A stretch of 64,000 nt of DNA, taken from the NCBI GenBank assembly GCA_934432595.1, contig CAKRYR010000012.1, positions 1-64,000 of the forward strand, in the 5' to 3' direction. Both the position numbers and the translations under genes were made by a program. Shown one piece after another: positions 18,751 through 27,801 of the stretch (the first letter of the stretch is position 1; each line of letters begins with the position of its first letter). Origin of the DNA: an uncultured Lachnospiraceae bacterium (lineage in GTDB: Bacteria; Bacillota; Clostridia; Lachnospirales; Lachnospiraceae). The notes beneath the pieces were generated by a model. It had not been told where the DNA came from. It searched no databases and was given only the letters and a program-made list of their open reading frames with translations.

Positions 18751-19758
18751 TTAAAATACTTCTTTAACTACAACTGACCATTCCTTTCCAGAAAAAGTCT
18801 TATATCCTTTTGTATGAGCATAACCAATAATTGCAGTTATCTCTCCATTTATATCTTCCATTTCGTATCCATATTCTTTTCCACTAATCACATCTCTTGC
18901 AGCTGAATATGCATCTGTAAGATTTCTATTTAAAATATCCATTCTATTCTTAGATGCAATAACCTCACCAGTCTTATTAATAACATATACTTCTCCTGTC
19001 TCACCAATCTTAGCTCTATCTATTATGTCATATACAGATTCCCAATTTAAACTACATGATATTACACCAACCTTCTTACCATTTTGAGTTACTATTGGGC
19101 AACTAAATGTCATTGTATATTTCTTACTTAAATCTGAATAATGCATATCTGATATATATCCATCATTCTGTCTCATGCAACGTTTAAACCACTCTTCATG
19201 AGCAAAGCTTTTATTAATAAAATCTTTATTATTTCCAGCAGCAATTGTTTTACCATCAGCATCAACCACAATTACTTCGTCATATGTATCATACACTTCA
19301 ACAAATTCATGTAATAAGTCATTTACATCTTCTTGTTTATCTTCAGTAAAATTATCTGCTAATTCCTTTACTGATTTTAATCTTGACCAAGCAATAATAT
19401 CACATTTACGCTCATACATACTTCTATCAATCTTATCCATTAAGTCATAAGCTACATCTGCTGTACGAACACCTACTACGTTATTAATATCAGCATTTAA
19501 ATCTTTCATATGCTTTCTACCTTCATTAGTAGCATCTTGACTTTGTTTAGAAAAATTACTAATCTCTGTTGCAATTACAAGGAATCCTCTACCTGCTGCT
19601 CCTGCTCTTGCAGCCTCAATAGATGAATTTAATGATAATATTTTTGTTTTATTCATTATTGCATTTATATGATTAATTACTTCCATCATACCATTGTATG
19701 AATTAATCATCTTTCCTATAAGCTTTGAAATATCATATGAATCCTCGTCGTATCTCAT
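18751..19758 (-). CDS. Soluble chemoreceptor-like protein with inverted domain order (MCP tip then Cache)
   Basis: Residues about 30-75 contain the hairpin tip of methyl-accepting chemotaxis proteins, including 'LSLNSSIEAARAGAAGRGF' and 'VIATEISNFSKQS', the part that contacts CheA/CheW. Residues about 130-330 resemble a Cache sensor ('YDEVIVVDADGKTIAAGN', 'YTMTFSCPIVTQNGKKVGVISCSLN', 'GEVYVINKTGEVIAS'). Normally Cache is N-terminal and outside the membrane, with the MCP domain C-terminal. Here the order is reversed, no membrane helix is visible, and the signalling part is only about 100 residues. GGAGG precedes the ATG, so the N-terminus is probably real. Whether it signals to CheA is unknown. 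Confidence 0.8.
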   Translation of the reverse strand: MRYDEDSYDISKLIGKMINSYNGMMEVINHINAIMNKTKILSLNSSIEAARAGAAGRGFLVIATEISNFSKQSQDATNEGRKHMKDLNADINNVVGVRTADVAYDLMDKIDRSMYERKCDIIAWSRLKSVKELADNFTEDKQEDVNDLLHEFVEVYDTYDEVIVVDADGKTIAAGNNKDFINKSFAHEEWFKRCMRQNDGYISDMHYSDLSKKYTMTFSCPIVTQNGKKVGVISCSLNWESVYDIIDRAKIGETGEVYVINKTGEVIASKNRMDILNRNLTDAYSAARDVISGKEYGYEMEDINGEITAIIGYAHTKGYKTFSGKEWSVVVKEVF

Positions 19759-19837
19759 ATTCGTACCTCCATCATCTTATACCTCATAACAAAATCATTA
19801 CATATTTCGGCATATTGTTTTTTTTCGTTAGTATTTT

Positions 19838-21532
19838 TTATTTATCTTCTAAAATTACTCCTAAAACATCTTCAATTTCTTCCGGTTTATCTATATTTTC
19901 TTCATCAACTTCAATGTCACTTAATTCCGTTGATATGTTAAGAACAAAATCTTTTGGATCTTCAACTTGCATTTCATTATGCTCTTCTGTAATTTCATCC
20001 AGTTCTAATATATCCTCAATTTTATCCTCATTTAGTAAATCCTCATCTAACTCATATGGATTATTTTCTATATCTGATAAATTGACATCCTTCATATTTT
20101 CAGGAACTGTTATCTCCTCCGGCTCATATACTTCCCTCTTAATATCAGCAATGTCTTGAAGTATATTTTCTTCTATTTCTTGCTTCTTTTCTACCTTAAC
20201 CTCATCATCAACCTTCAAATCTATAGAAGGTAATATTGGTTTCAATCCCATTGTTGGTAACTTTGGCTTTGGAATCTCCTTCGGCTCTTCCTTTGATTTC
20301 AAAGGTTTCGGTTCATTTTTAAATAAATTCTTCATATCTGCCAAAGTATTTGGTAAGCCTTGTTTTTTCTCTTCTTTTATAATATCTTTCTTTTCTGTAT
20401 TTATTGATTTAACTATATTATCTTGCTTTTCTACATTTATTGGTTTAACTGTACTCTCCTGCTTTTCTACATTTGTTGGTTTAACTGTACTCTCCTGCTT
20501 TTCTACATTTGTTGGTTTAACTGTACTCTCCTGCTTTTCTACATTTGTTAGTTTAACTGTACTCTCCTGCTTTTCTACATTTGTTATTGAAACTCCTCCA
20601 TCGTTTTTATCTAACTTTGCATCTTCAAGTGCAAAATCACTAACAGATATTTGTTCTATACCTTCTAATGTCATATTAGCGTCAACATTACTATAAACCA
20701 CATTTTTTATTTTTTTAATTTCCTCATTCTTCGCATTCTTATCTATATTCTTATTAACAAATATTTCTATGTCTCTTCTTTCTTGGCATTTCTTTTTTAT
20801 TTTCATTAAAATCATTGATGATTTTAATTCTGATATTTTTCTTGCTCCTTTGGGGCAACGTCTTACACATCTCATACAAGATATACATTTTTCATTATCT
20901 GTTACTTTAGGATTATCTAATGGTATTGCCCCTACTGGACAATTATTAGCACATATTCCACACTTCATACATTTACTAGATGTAACTGGTTTCAAAGGTA
21001 CACCTTTATATTCTTTATATTGCTTATTTCCACAAGATAACTTTGCTTTATTAAAACCGTTAACACGTTCAATATGCACCTTAATCTTTATTGCCATTTC
21101 TGCCAATTTGCTTTTATCTATAGCATCAGGTCTTCCTGTTGCAATCTGTGGAAAAATTGAATGTTGCGTAACAACAGCTAATGCGGCCACAACACAAAAA
21201 CCAACATTTTCAACAACCTCTTTCAATTCTACTAAAGTATCATCATAATCCCTATTACCATATGAAGCTATTATAATAGCCGGAGTGTTATTTGCCTTAA
21301 GTTGTCTAATCCTTTGTACAGCAACTGCAGGAACTCTTCCCCCAAATGATGGTACACCAATAACACACAAGTCATCACCATAAAATTCATACTTATCAAA
21401 TTCAACATTCATATCTGCTAAATCAATAATAGACTTTGGTATATTCCTCCATTGTGCGCTAAATACGTCCACAGCTTCCTTGGTACCGCCTGTTGGACTA
21501 AAATGTATCTCGTATAAATTATTAATCTTCAT
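19838..21532 (-). CDS. EFR1-type flavodoxin/4Fe-4S ferredoxin with long repeat tail
   Basis: Residues 1-160 form a flavodoxin-like domain with the phosphate loop 'FSPTGGTKEA'. Residues about 188-230 carry two 4Fe-4S motifs, 'CMKCGICANNCP' and 'CISCMRCVRRCP'. This combination is the EFR1 ferredoxin type that is common in anaerobic Firmicutes and is thought to shuttle electrons. The remaining about 300 residues are unusual: a Lys-rich linker, a 12-residue tandem repeat (NVEKQESTVKPT), a Pro/Lys segment and a very acidic tail. The plain family lacks this part, so the protein is about twice the usual length. Confidence 0.85.
   Translation of the reverse strand: MKINNLYEIHFSPTGGTKEAVDVFSAQWRNIPKSIIDLADMNVEFDKYEFYGDDLCVIGVPSFGGRVPAVAVQRIRQLKANNTPAIIIASYGNRDYDDTLVELKEVVENVGFCVVAALAVVTQHSIFPQIATGRPDAIDKSKLAEMAIKIKVHIERVNGFNKAKLSCGNKQYKEYKGVPLKPVTSSKCMKCGICANNCPVGAIPLDNPKVTDNEKCISCMRCVRRCPKGARKISELKSSMILMKIKKKCQERRDIEIFVNKNIDKNAKNEEIKKIKNVVYSNVDANMTLEGIEQISVSDFALEDAKLDKNDGGVSITNVEKQESTVKLTNVEKQESTVKPTNVEKQESTVKPTNVEKQESTVKPINVEKQDNIVKSINTEKKDIIKEEKKQGLPNTLADMKNLFKNEPKPLKSKEEPKEIPKPKLPTMGLKPILPSIDLKVDDEVKVEKKQEIEENILQDIADIKREVYEPEEITVPENMKDVNLSDIENNPYELDEDLLNEDKIEDILELDEITEEHNEMQVEDPKDFVLNISTELSDIEVDEENIDKPEEIEDVLGVILEDK
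20402..20590 (-). repeat. 36-bp in-frame tandem repeat in the ferredoxin gene
   Basis: Four nearly identical 36-bp units encode NVEKQESTVK(P/L)(T/I), followed by two degenerate units. The period is a multiple of three, so copy-number change would lengthen or shorten the protein without a frameshift. Confidence 0.9.
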
Positions 21533-21721
21533 GTTAATCCTCCTCGCCGGAGCAATTCTATTACTGCTTTATAATGTACAAAATAACATTTTTTTGCAAT
21601 ACCTCATATTTTATTTCGTAAATATTCGAATTTTCATTATAGATTTTCCCATTTTTTTACAAAAAATAAGAAGATTTCTTAGATTTATCTTCTCTAAAAA
21701 ATCTCCTTGCCTTTTATATTA

Positions 21722-22696
21722 TTAATTTTGGAAATTAATCTGCTCATCCTTTATTAATGCATATCTTACTAATTCAAATCCATCTAGATTTTCTTTATGC
21801 ATATCTACTGCCGTTATTTGATGATTATCATATGTTGTATAATAATATATACCTTTGTCCATATTACAACAACAAGTATATATGGTTATCTCAAATTTAT
21901 CATCTCCAAGATCACAACATCCTCTTTGTTGATCAACTGAATTCAATATGTGGAAAAATTGACTTACACTCTCTTTCTCTCCTTCTCCTGAAAATGAATT
22001 CATTTTTGTAAATGCAACTCTTACAAATCTAGATTGAGAGGATAAGTCTCCTGGTAATCCCATTGCCCCCATACCTCTACTATAACCATCTAGGTTAATA
22101 GAAGGTGCAAAATTATTCTCCAAATTCTTAGGAGAAAGCTGCATGTAATTATTTAATTGAAACATCTGTTTATCGAAAGGTGGATTATTTGTCAAAACTC
22201 CAATAGGATTATCATATACCTTTATTCCTTCTTCTACAGACTCTACTGTAATTGCCTCATCTTTGTCTGCAATTATCCAATGCAATTGTGCAAGTGGCAA
22301 CTTATCATTAAAGGGTCTATTTAATATATTTATATTATCAATTAGTTTTCTTGCTTCTTTAACAGTAGCACACTTACCTAATATCCATGGTATAAATTCA
22401 AATTGAGAAATATTATCTTTTTCCTCAACTTTATCTCTATACACTGCATTTCCAACAAAGTTTAGACCTGCCATTCCTAAGCCTTTTTCATTTATTGCTT
22501 CATAATATAATGGATAATTTTCCGTTACGTATGCCATTCCTATTAAAGCATAATGACTATCTATATCTCCTTGCTCTATAAAATGAAATGGATAATTTCT
22601 AGGTGTTATTGTAACCTCATCTCCATATGAAAACTCATAATCCAAAGTTCTTCCAAAGTAGAAATCTTTCGTCTTATACGTTGCTGCTGTACACAT
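21722..22696 (-). CDS. Choloylglycine hydrolase family enzyme, probable bile salt hydrolase
   Basis: A 324-aa N-terminal-nucleophile hydrolase. Removal of Met1 exposes Cys2. Other active-site residues of the family are in place: Arg16 and Asp19 in 'GRTLDYE', Asn79 in 'GLNF', Asn170/Asn171 in 'GVLTNNPP', and Arg223/Arg226 in 'SSQSRFVR'. 'YSRGMGAMGLPGDLSS' matches bile salt hydrolases, which release glycine or taurine from conjugated bile acids in the gut; penicillin V acylases and AHL acylases are the alternatives. No signal peptide, so it is cytoplasmic. Its AGGAGG-like site precedes the ATG closely. Confidence 0.85.
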   Translation of the reverse strand: MCTAATYKTKDFYFGRTLDYEFSYGDEVTITPRNYPFHFIEQGDIDSHYALIGMAYVTENYPLYYEAINEKGLGMAGLNFVGNAVYRDKVEEKDNISQFEFIPWILGKCATVKEARKLIDNINILNRPFNDKLPLAQLHWIIADKDEAITVESVEEGIKVYDNPIGVLTNNPPFDKQMFQLNNYMQLSPKNLENNFAPSINLDGYSRGMGAMGLPGDLSSQSRFVRVAFTKMNSFSGEGEKESVSQFFHILNSVDQQRGCCDLGDDKFEITIYTCCCNMDKGIYYYTTYDNHQITAVDMHKENLDGFELVRYALIKDEQINFQN

Positions 22697-22721
22697 AAAA
22701 TGTACCTCCTATTTTAGAGTT

Positions 22722-23738
22722 CTAGAATTCAATAAATTTATCTTTAATTATAGATTTTATTTTAGATTTTTCAATAGTAAATTCTGGACACCCCATATAT
22801 CCTGGTGCTACTTCATATTTGTCAAAATGAATTACAAGTCTCCCTTTTTCATCAAAATAAAAGTTATGTTTACCATCAATATTTATAACATCACCTACTA
22901 TTTCATCATCTCCAGTCCAATATTTTAAATCTTTATCTTTTTTCATTTGCTCTTTCATTTGTCTAATAATTTCTTTTTTTAATACCTCAGAATAAGTGTC
23001 GTCTTTAAATAAATCTTTTAAATAAATAATCTTTCCATCTCTATTATCAATATGATAATATTTATAATAAGTGTTACTACTACCAGCAGCTTCATGTACA
23101 CGAATCCTCAAGGTAAACCATTCTTTTGTATTAGTTACTACTTCATGGTCAACGTATACTGCGCTATGTCCTTCATCTCCAATATCTTCAACGTCATCAT
23201 AGAACTGTTTAACTAATATATCTGTGAGTTCCTTTACATCTTTATTTATATAATCAACAGATTCTTGATTTTTATCTTCGCCTTCTACATTTGGAACTTT
23301 AATATCCATTTCATGATTTTTGTCCTCGTATTTAAAATCTCTTATCGTAACCACTTTTATAATATCTCCGAGTACTGGTATATCTGCCATTGTCTTTGCA
23401 TATGCAATACTTACATTTGGAAGTAAAAACACTAATACAAATACTATACAAGCTGCTGCAATTCCTATATATGTCATATAATGATGTTTTTCTTTTCTTG
23501 ACTTATTCTTAGTATCATCATTATTTACACTATCTTCTCTTTCAGGTAATTCCAATAAAGTTTTATCAATTCTATCTGCTACATCTTTAGGAATTATCCT
23601 ATTTTCTTTGATAGTCATATCTTTGATTACCTTATCAAATGTATAGTTTCTATCTATATCATTATCTTTAATTATGTCACATTCTTTATCAATATATTTG
23701 ACTAAGTCTTTATTATAATTATTCTCTTTATTGTCCAT
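22722..23738 (-). CDS. RsiV-like anti-sigma factor (DUF3298)
   Basis: A cytoplasmic N-terminal region of about 90 residues, one membrane helix (about 93-112, 'IGIAAACIVFVLVFLLP') and an extracytoplasmic DUF4163/DUF3298 module ending 'YEVAPGYMGCPEFTI' match RsiV. In Bacillus subtilis and Clostridioides difficile RsiV holds the ECF sigma factor SigV and is cleaved after binding lysozyme. The gene overlaps the sigma factor gene by 11 bp, so they are translationally coupled. Which ligand is sensed here is inferred from the family only. Confidence 0.88.
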   Translation of the reverse strand: MDNKENNYNKDLVKYIDKECDIIKDNDIDRNYTFDKVIKDMTIKENRIIPKDVADRIDKTLLELPEREDSVNNDDTKNKSRKEKHHYMTYIGIAAACIVFVLVFLLPNVSIAYAKTMADIPVLGDIIKVVTIRDFKYEDKNHEMDIKVPNVEGEDKNQESVDYINKDVKELTDILVKQFYDDVEDIGDEGHSAVYVDHEVVTNTKEWFTLRIRVHEAAGSSNTYYKYYHIDNRDGKIIYLKDLFKDDTYSEVLKKEIIRQMKEQMKKDKDLKYWTGDDEIVGDVINIDGKHNFYFDEKGRLVIHFDKYEVAPGYMGCPEFTIEKSKIKSIIKDKFIEF

Positions 23739-24222
23739 AAATATCCTCCTCCTTTAATATTGCCTTAAGTTGTTTTCTAGCTCGTGATAATTGTTTCCGT
23801 ACAGTAAAAATATTTGAATTTGTTATTTTAGATATTTTTTCTGTAGAAAAATCCTCATAATAAAACAAAATTATTACTTCTCTATATGGATATTTTAGTT
23901 TATTTATAGCATCATGCAATGTTAATTTTGTCTCAACATCACTACTTTCTTCAACTTCTAATATATTATTAACTTCTTCTATATTTACCACATCTTTGTT
24001 TTTTCTAATTAGTTCAATTGCTGTGTTATGAACTATTCTAAGAATCCACGATTTAAATGCATCTTCATTTTTCAACTTATCTAGCTTTTCATATGCCTTT
24101 AATATTGATTCATTTATCACATCTGATGCATCATCTTTATTTTTCACTATAGAATAAGCTAAATAATACATTGATACCTCACATTGTTTTATTTTATTAC
24201 AAAATTCCTCTTTATCTATCAC
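23728..24222 (-). CDS. sigV: ECF RNA polymerase sigma factor, SigV-like
   Basis: A 164-aa sigma-70 family protein with region 2 ('YYLAYSIVKNKDDASDVINESILKAYEK'), the 'FKSWILRIVHNTAIELIRK' segment and region 4 ('YPYREVIILFYYEDFSTEKIS', 'TVRKQLSRARKQL'). The gene partner is an RsiV-like anti-sigma factor, which makes SigV the best name. In relatives, SigV induces wall-modifying enzymes such as OatA, PgdA or the Dlt system in response to lysozyme; here the adjacent MBOAT/SGNH pair upstream could be a target (inference). CAGGAGG lies upstream of a GTG start. Confidence 0.85.
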   Translation of the reverse strand: MIDKEEFCNKIKQCEVSMYYLAYSIVKNKDDASDVINESILKAYEKLDKLKNEDAFKSWILRIVHNTAIELIRKNKDVVNIEEVNNILEVEESSDVETKLTLHDAINKLKYPYREVIILFYYEDFSTEKISKITNSNIFTVRKQLSRARKQLKAILKEEDIYGQ

Positions 24223-24255
24223 TGTTCTGCCTCCTGGATATATGCAGTTTTATTG

Positions 24256-24397
24256 TAACAGTTCAACCAGCACCAAGCATTTACTGCTTGGTGACGTGCA
24301 TCCACATAACGATTGTGTGTGATAAGCCACTCGCTCCCCAAAAGCGACTTTAAATGGGCTTATCACAGTAACATTTGGCCATCAACTAAATAGTTAC
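24256..24397 (-). other. Highly structured intergenic element upstream of sigV
   Basis: Three inverted repeats lie between the SGNH gene and sigV: CACCAAGCA/TGCTTGGTG (24271-24293, perfect), GTGATAAGCC/GGCTTATCAC (24319-24328 with 24357-24366, perfect) with a nested TCGCT/AGCGA (24331-24347), and CAGTAAC/GTTACTG reaching the end of the SGNH gene. The segment is clearly more GC-rich than its neighbours. It could be a sigV leader RNA, a terminator cluster or a small mobile repeat. I do not recognise it as a known riboswitch. Confidence 0.6.
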
Positions 24398-25249
24398 TGT
24401 TTTATTCACTATCCATTTTCCCCATTTAGTATAATACTTAGCGTATGGATGAACTTGGTCTGATGTCTTTTTCTTATCTAAATTACCAGCCTTATCATCA
24501 AATAAAACATTTGCATCTATATAAAATCTTTTTTTATTATCTGCAATTTTTTTAATCGCCTTATTAAATTTATTTATTCTCTTATTATTTATATGTTTAT
24601 CTGAATTTGAACGTTTCTTTGTAACATGAAGATTGGCTTGAATAATAATCTTTGCCTTTGGTTGTTTCTTCATAATAAACTTAATCATTGATTTATATTT
24701 TCCAACTGTCTTATTAAAATCATACCCACCTTCATTTATTCCCATCATCACATAGATTCTATCATACTTCTTCTTAGATAACAATTTTTCAAGTGAAACT
24801 CTTCCAACTTTAGGTACAGTTATTTTTTTCTTGTAAATATTATAAACACTCATACCCGAATCAGCAAAAAATTCTGCATTTTTTATTTTGCCATATTCCA
24901 TTAACCCTACAGTTCTAGAATCTCCAATAAATAAATTTTTACCATTAAGAGCCTTACTCTTTGACTTCTTTGACATAGTTACCACATTTTCATCCATAAT
25001 GTCCGATGAATTCATAGCTAATTTTGCTGGACTATTTGTCATTTCTACTTTCACTTCTGATTCTTTAATAACATTATCTTCATTATCAACTGTTGGAGTA
25101 TTTAGTACATTTACCTCTTCAACATTTTTATCAACTATCTTTTCATTTTTATCATTCAACTGCGTCTTTATACCCCAAACGAATATCACTCCCAAAATAG
25201 AAACTACGCTTATAATTGAAATTATATTTAATATATTTTTCTTTCTCAT
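24386..25249 (-). CDS. Membrane-anchored SGNH/GDSL hydrolase, partner of the MBOAT protein
   Basis: One membrane helix (about 6-24) precedes a linker and an SGNH domain from about residue 105: 'LFIGDSRTVGLM' (Ser), 'YVMMGINEGGY' (Gly/Asn) and 'TSDQVHPYAKYY' (Asp, His). SGNH proteins next to MBOAT proteins act as the extracellular O-acyltransferase or esterase half of systems such as AlgI/AlgJ, DltB/DltD and PatA/PatB. The ATG at 25249 follows AAAGGAT; an in-frame start 20 codons upstream would overlap the MBOAT gene and has no Shine-Dalgarno sequence. The gap to the MBOAT stop is 31 bp. Confidence 0.85.
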   Translation of the reverse strand: MRKKNILNIISIISVVSILGVIFVWGIKTQLNDKNEKIVDKNVEEVNVLNTPTVDNEDNVIKESEVKVEMTNSPAKLAMNSSDIMDENVVTMSKKSKSKALNGKNLFIGDSRTVGLMEYGKIKNAEFFADSGMSVYNIYKKKITVPKVGRVSLEKLLSKKKYDRIYVMMGINEGGYDFNKTVGKYKSMIKFIMKKQPKAKIIIQANLHVTKKRSNSDKHINNKRINKFNKAIKKIADNKKRFYIDANVLFDDKAGNLDKKKTSDQVHPYAKYYTKWGKWIVNKTVTI

Positions 25250-25280
25250 ATTATCAATCCTTTCTACTAACTTAATATTA

Positions 25281-26678
25281 TTAAAATATAAAATATAAAA
25301 ATGGGTCATCTAAACCTCTATACATGCAGTAAACACTTGCAATTAAAATTACTGCTAATATAATCCATACAAGCCATTTTTTCTCTCTTATTTTATCTAA
25401 TAATTTAAATGGCAATCTTGTACACAATAATAAGGCAACTATCAAAAATGGACTATATATCTTTAAATATTTCAAATAATCATATCTAAATACTGACCAT
25501 ACCCCCTGTCCGAAAAATGGGAATAACCTAGTAAAAAATATTTTTAAATCAGTTATTTCATTAATAGCAAAAACCATCCAAGACAAAGGTATGCACAGTA
25601 TCATATATAGATGTCCTAATATAGGAGATTTATTTAGATATTTACCAATAAAAATTTTTTCTATTGTAATTAAGCAAAATAATACAAATCCCCAAAGTAT
25701 ATAATTATATCCGGCTCCATGCCATATTCCTGTAAGCATCCATACTATAAATAAATTACGTATAACTTTTATCTTACTTCCTTTATTTCCGCCCAAAGGA
25801 ATATATACGTATTCTCTAAACCACCTTCCCAATGTCATGTGCCAACGACGCCAAAATTCTGTCATTGATAGACTTAAATATGGGAAATCAAAGTTCTTTG
25901 GCAAATTAAATCCAAGCATTTTTCCTAGTCCTATAGCCATTAATGAATATCCCCAAAAATCAAAATAAATCTGAAATGAAAAAGCTATTATTGCCATCCA
26001 AGCAAGTGGTGTAGATATACTTTCAAATCCTATAGCTTGTGTATTGCTCCATAGTTTTCCTAAAGGATTAGCTAATAATACTTTAAGTCCCAAGCCAAAT
26101 ATAAAATAGCCTATTCCTTCTAAAACTACTTTTAATCTTATATTTCTGTTGTGTAAATCATCTTTTACTTCACTATATGTTACAATTGGTCCAGCAATTA
26201 ACTGCTCAAACATTGCAATATATACACCGAATTTTAAAATGCTCTTCTCTGGCTTAACTGTTCCTCTATACACATCAACAATGTATGATATTCCCTGAAA
26301 TGTATAAAAAGATATACCAATCGGGAGGACGATATCCCAGATAGCTCTAAAATTAGTAAAATGATTCTCTAATTCTGACACAACAAATTCATAGTATTTA
26401 AATAGTGCAAAACATGCTATATGGACTATTATTGCCAATGTCAAATATAACTTCTTCCATTTTGGCTTCTTATCCATTAATAATCCTACTGCATAATCCA
26501 TTAATATACTTAATACGAATATTATAAAATGTTCTGGATGCCCTACTGTACCAATAAAGTAAAATGTCAAACTGCCTAGGAGCAGCACAATATCTTTTAT
26601 TTTCTTTGGCATAAAATAGTAGCATATGAAAAATATGGGTAGGAAAATAAATATAAAGTTAATACTGCTAAATACCAT
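25281..26678 (-). CDS. MBOAT-family O-acyltransferase (AlgI/DltB-like)
   Basis: A 465-aa multi-pass protein with about 11 membrane helices. Hallmarks are 'ISFYTFQGISYIVDVYRG', 'SMTEFWRRWHMTLGRWFREYVYIPLGGN' and 'LTGIWHGAGYNYILWG', whose His is the catalytic residue of the family. It transfers acyl groups across the membrane to an exported wall or capsule polymer, together with the SGNH protein downstream. No dltA or dltC is present, so acetylation rather than D-alanylation is more likely. Confidence 0.9.
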   Translation of the reverse strand: MVFSSINFIFIFLPIFFICYYFMPKKIKDIVLLLGSLTFYFIGTVGHPEHFIIFVLSILMDYAVGLLMDKKPKWKKLYLTLAIIVHIACFALFKYYEFVVSELENHFTNFRAIWDIVLPIGISFYTFQGISYIVDVYRGTVKPEKSILKFGVYIAMFEQLIAGPIVTYSEVKDDLHNRNIRLKVVLEGIGYFIFGLGLKVLLANPLGKLWSNTQAIGFESISTPLAWMAIIAFSFQIYFDFWGYSLMAIGLGKMLGFNLPKNFDFPYLSLSMTEFWRRWHMTLGRWFREYVYIPLGGNKGSKIKVIRNLFIVWMLTGIWHGAGYNYILWGFVLFCLITIEKIFIGKYLNKSPILGHLYMILCIPLSWMVFAINEITDLKIFFTRLFPFFGQGVWSVFRYDYLKYLKIYSPFLIVALLLCTRLPFKLLDKIREKKWLVWIILAVILIASVYCMYRGLDDPFLYFIF

Positions 26679-26792
26679 AAAATAAACCTCCTAAAACATC
26701 TAATAGTGTCAAGTTTACTACCTATTTTTTCTTAAAAACCCTTTTATTTTCGGGAGTTTGCAAAAAAGTGAGCAATACCTCCCATTTTGTAG

Positions 26793-26904
26793 TATAATGT
26801 TAACGACCAAACAAAACTTTATACACAAAGTAGTTATTGTCCTTGAACATTATACTTTATTTATTACAATTAATTCAATACCTTTACCAACAAAATTGTT
26901 GGTT
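26793..26904. repeat. Inverted repeats at the edge of a decayed insertion sequence
   Basis: AGTATAATGTT and AACATTATACT (about 26799-26857) form one inverted repeat, and ACCAACAA/TTGTTGGT (26887-26904) a perfect palindrome, just before the transposase remnant. They may be parts of an insertion-sequence end or unrelated terminators. Confidence 0.4.
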
Positions 26905-26944
26905 AGTAAATTTTATTTGCAGGTATATCCCTCTTAAACAGTGA

Positions 26945-27337
26945 GCTTTTGATGATTCTCATTCCCCAAAATATCAAAAATTTAAAATTGATGAACTTTC
27001 TCGTATTTCTAATCTTCAACATGATTGGAATTGGACTGACCTTATAAAATATTACAAAGAACGTTATAACAAAACCATTAAGCCTATTAATCGTCGTTCT
27101 GAATGTAATATTCCAGAAGATTATCATTGCCCTAAATGCCCTTATTATCTAAATAATCTTAAAAAAGTTGATAAGGAACATCTTGAAGAAGACTATGGTA
27201 AGAATAAATATAAACTCCATTATATCTACCGTGAATTTACAGTAGATTTCTTTCGCAGAGCATTTATTTTGTGTACCGTCAAGGGTGGCGTCACTTACAC
27301 CAAACTCAAATATCTTCAATTTTCAAGGTTCAATTGA
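26945..27337 (+). pseudogene. Transposase remnant
   Basis: On the plus strand about 130 codons read 'DDSHSPKYQKFKIDELSRI', 'WNWTDLIKYYKERYNK', 'HCPKCPYY' and 'YREFTVDFFRRAFILC'. The style, with a zinc-type CPxC motif after a helical N-terminus, is like N-terminal halves of DDE transposases seen in clostridia. An in-frame TGA lies just before the visible start, there is no good start codon, and the frame ends at 27335-27337 without a catalytic core. This is therefore a broken insertion sequence at the left margin of the accessory region. The family assignment is from memory of the style and is uncertain. Confidence 0.6.
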
Positions 27338-27758
27338 GCTGATTTTTTCGGCTAAAGTTTTCATAAACTACTTTACACTATCAACATCACACTATATATA
27401 GACGTTTTAAGAGGTCAAAACGTGACACATTAATTTATATATTTTTTGGAATATTTATATCTTTCAGACAAACCCACTTTTCAAACAGCCAATAGTTTAA
27501 CTAACTATTTTAGCAAATTCATCTAGGCAAATTTTTTAATTCTTTTTTTTAATCACTTCGTATACTCAAGTGCCATAAATATTCTCCTTTCTTAATCCTT
27601 AGTATTCTCATAAACTCACCAAACTTCGAATATCCCATTACTATCGTTCCTCCTAAAAAATAAATTACAATTGTTTCTATTTACAATACATCCTATTTTT
27701 CAACCAAAATCAAGTGTATTTATTAACCTTTTTTTGGTTAATATAAATTTTAAAAAAT
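27338..27758. other. Non-coding stretch between transposase remnant and pdaB 3' copies
   Basis: About 420 bp without a credible gene. The only structure is a small inverted repeat ACGTTTT/AAAACGT (27402-27423). It may include the lost right half of the insertion sequence. Confidence 0.5.
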
Positions 27759-27790
27759 GTCCAGTCTAAATTTTCATTTAAACTAGACAA
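27759..27790 (-). terminator. Terminator after pdaB 3' copy 1
   Basis: A hairpin with arms TGTC-AGT-TAAA and TTTA-ACT-GACA is followed on the minus strand by a U-run. It is different from the terminator after copies 2 and 4, which suggests that copy 1 carries the native chromosomal end of the gene or comes from a different source. Confidence 0.7.
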
Positions 27791-27801
27791 AAATCGTATT
27801 A

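Noticed and set aside
24256..24345. Short minus-strand ORF (about 40 aa) upstream of sigV
   Set aside because: It would need a TTG start without a ribosome binding site and consists mostly of the inverted-repeat arms.
26903..27127. 74-aa minus-strand protein
   Set aside because: It is the antisense shadow of the transposase remnant, whose plus-strand translation is much more protein-like.
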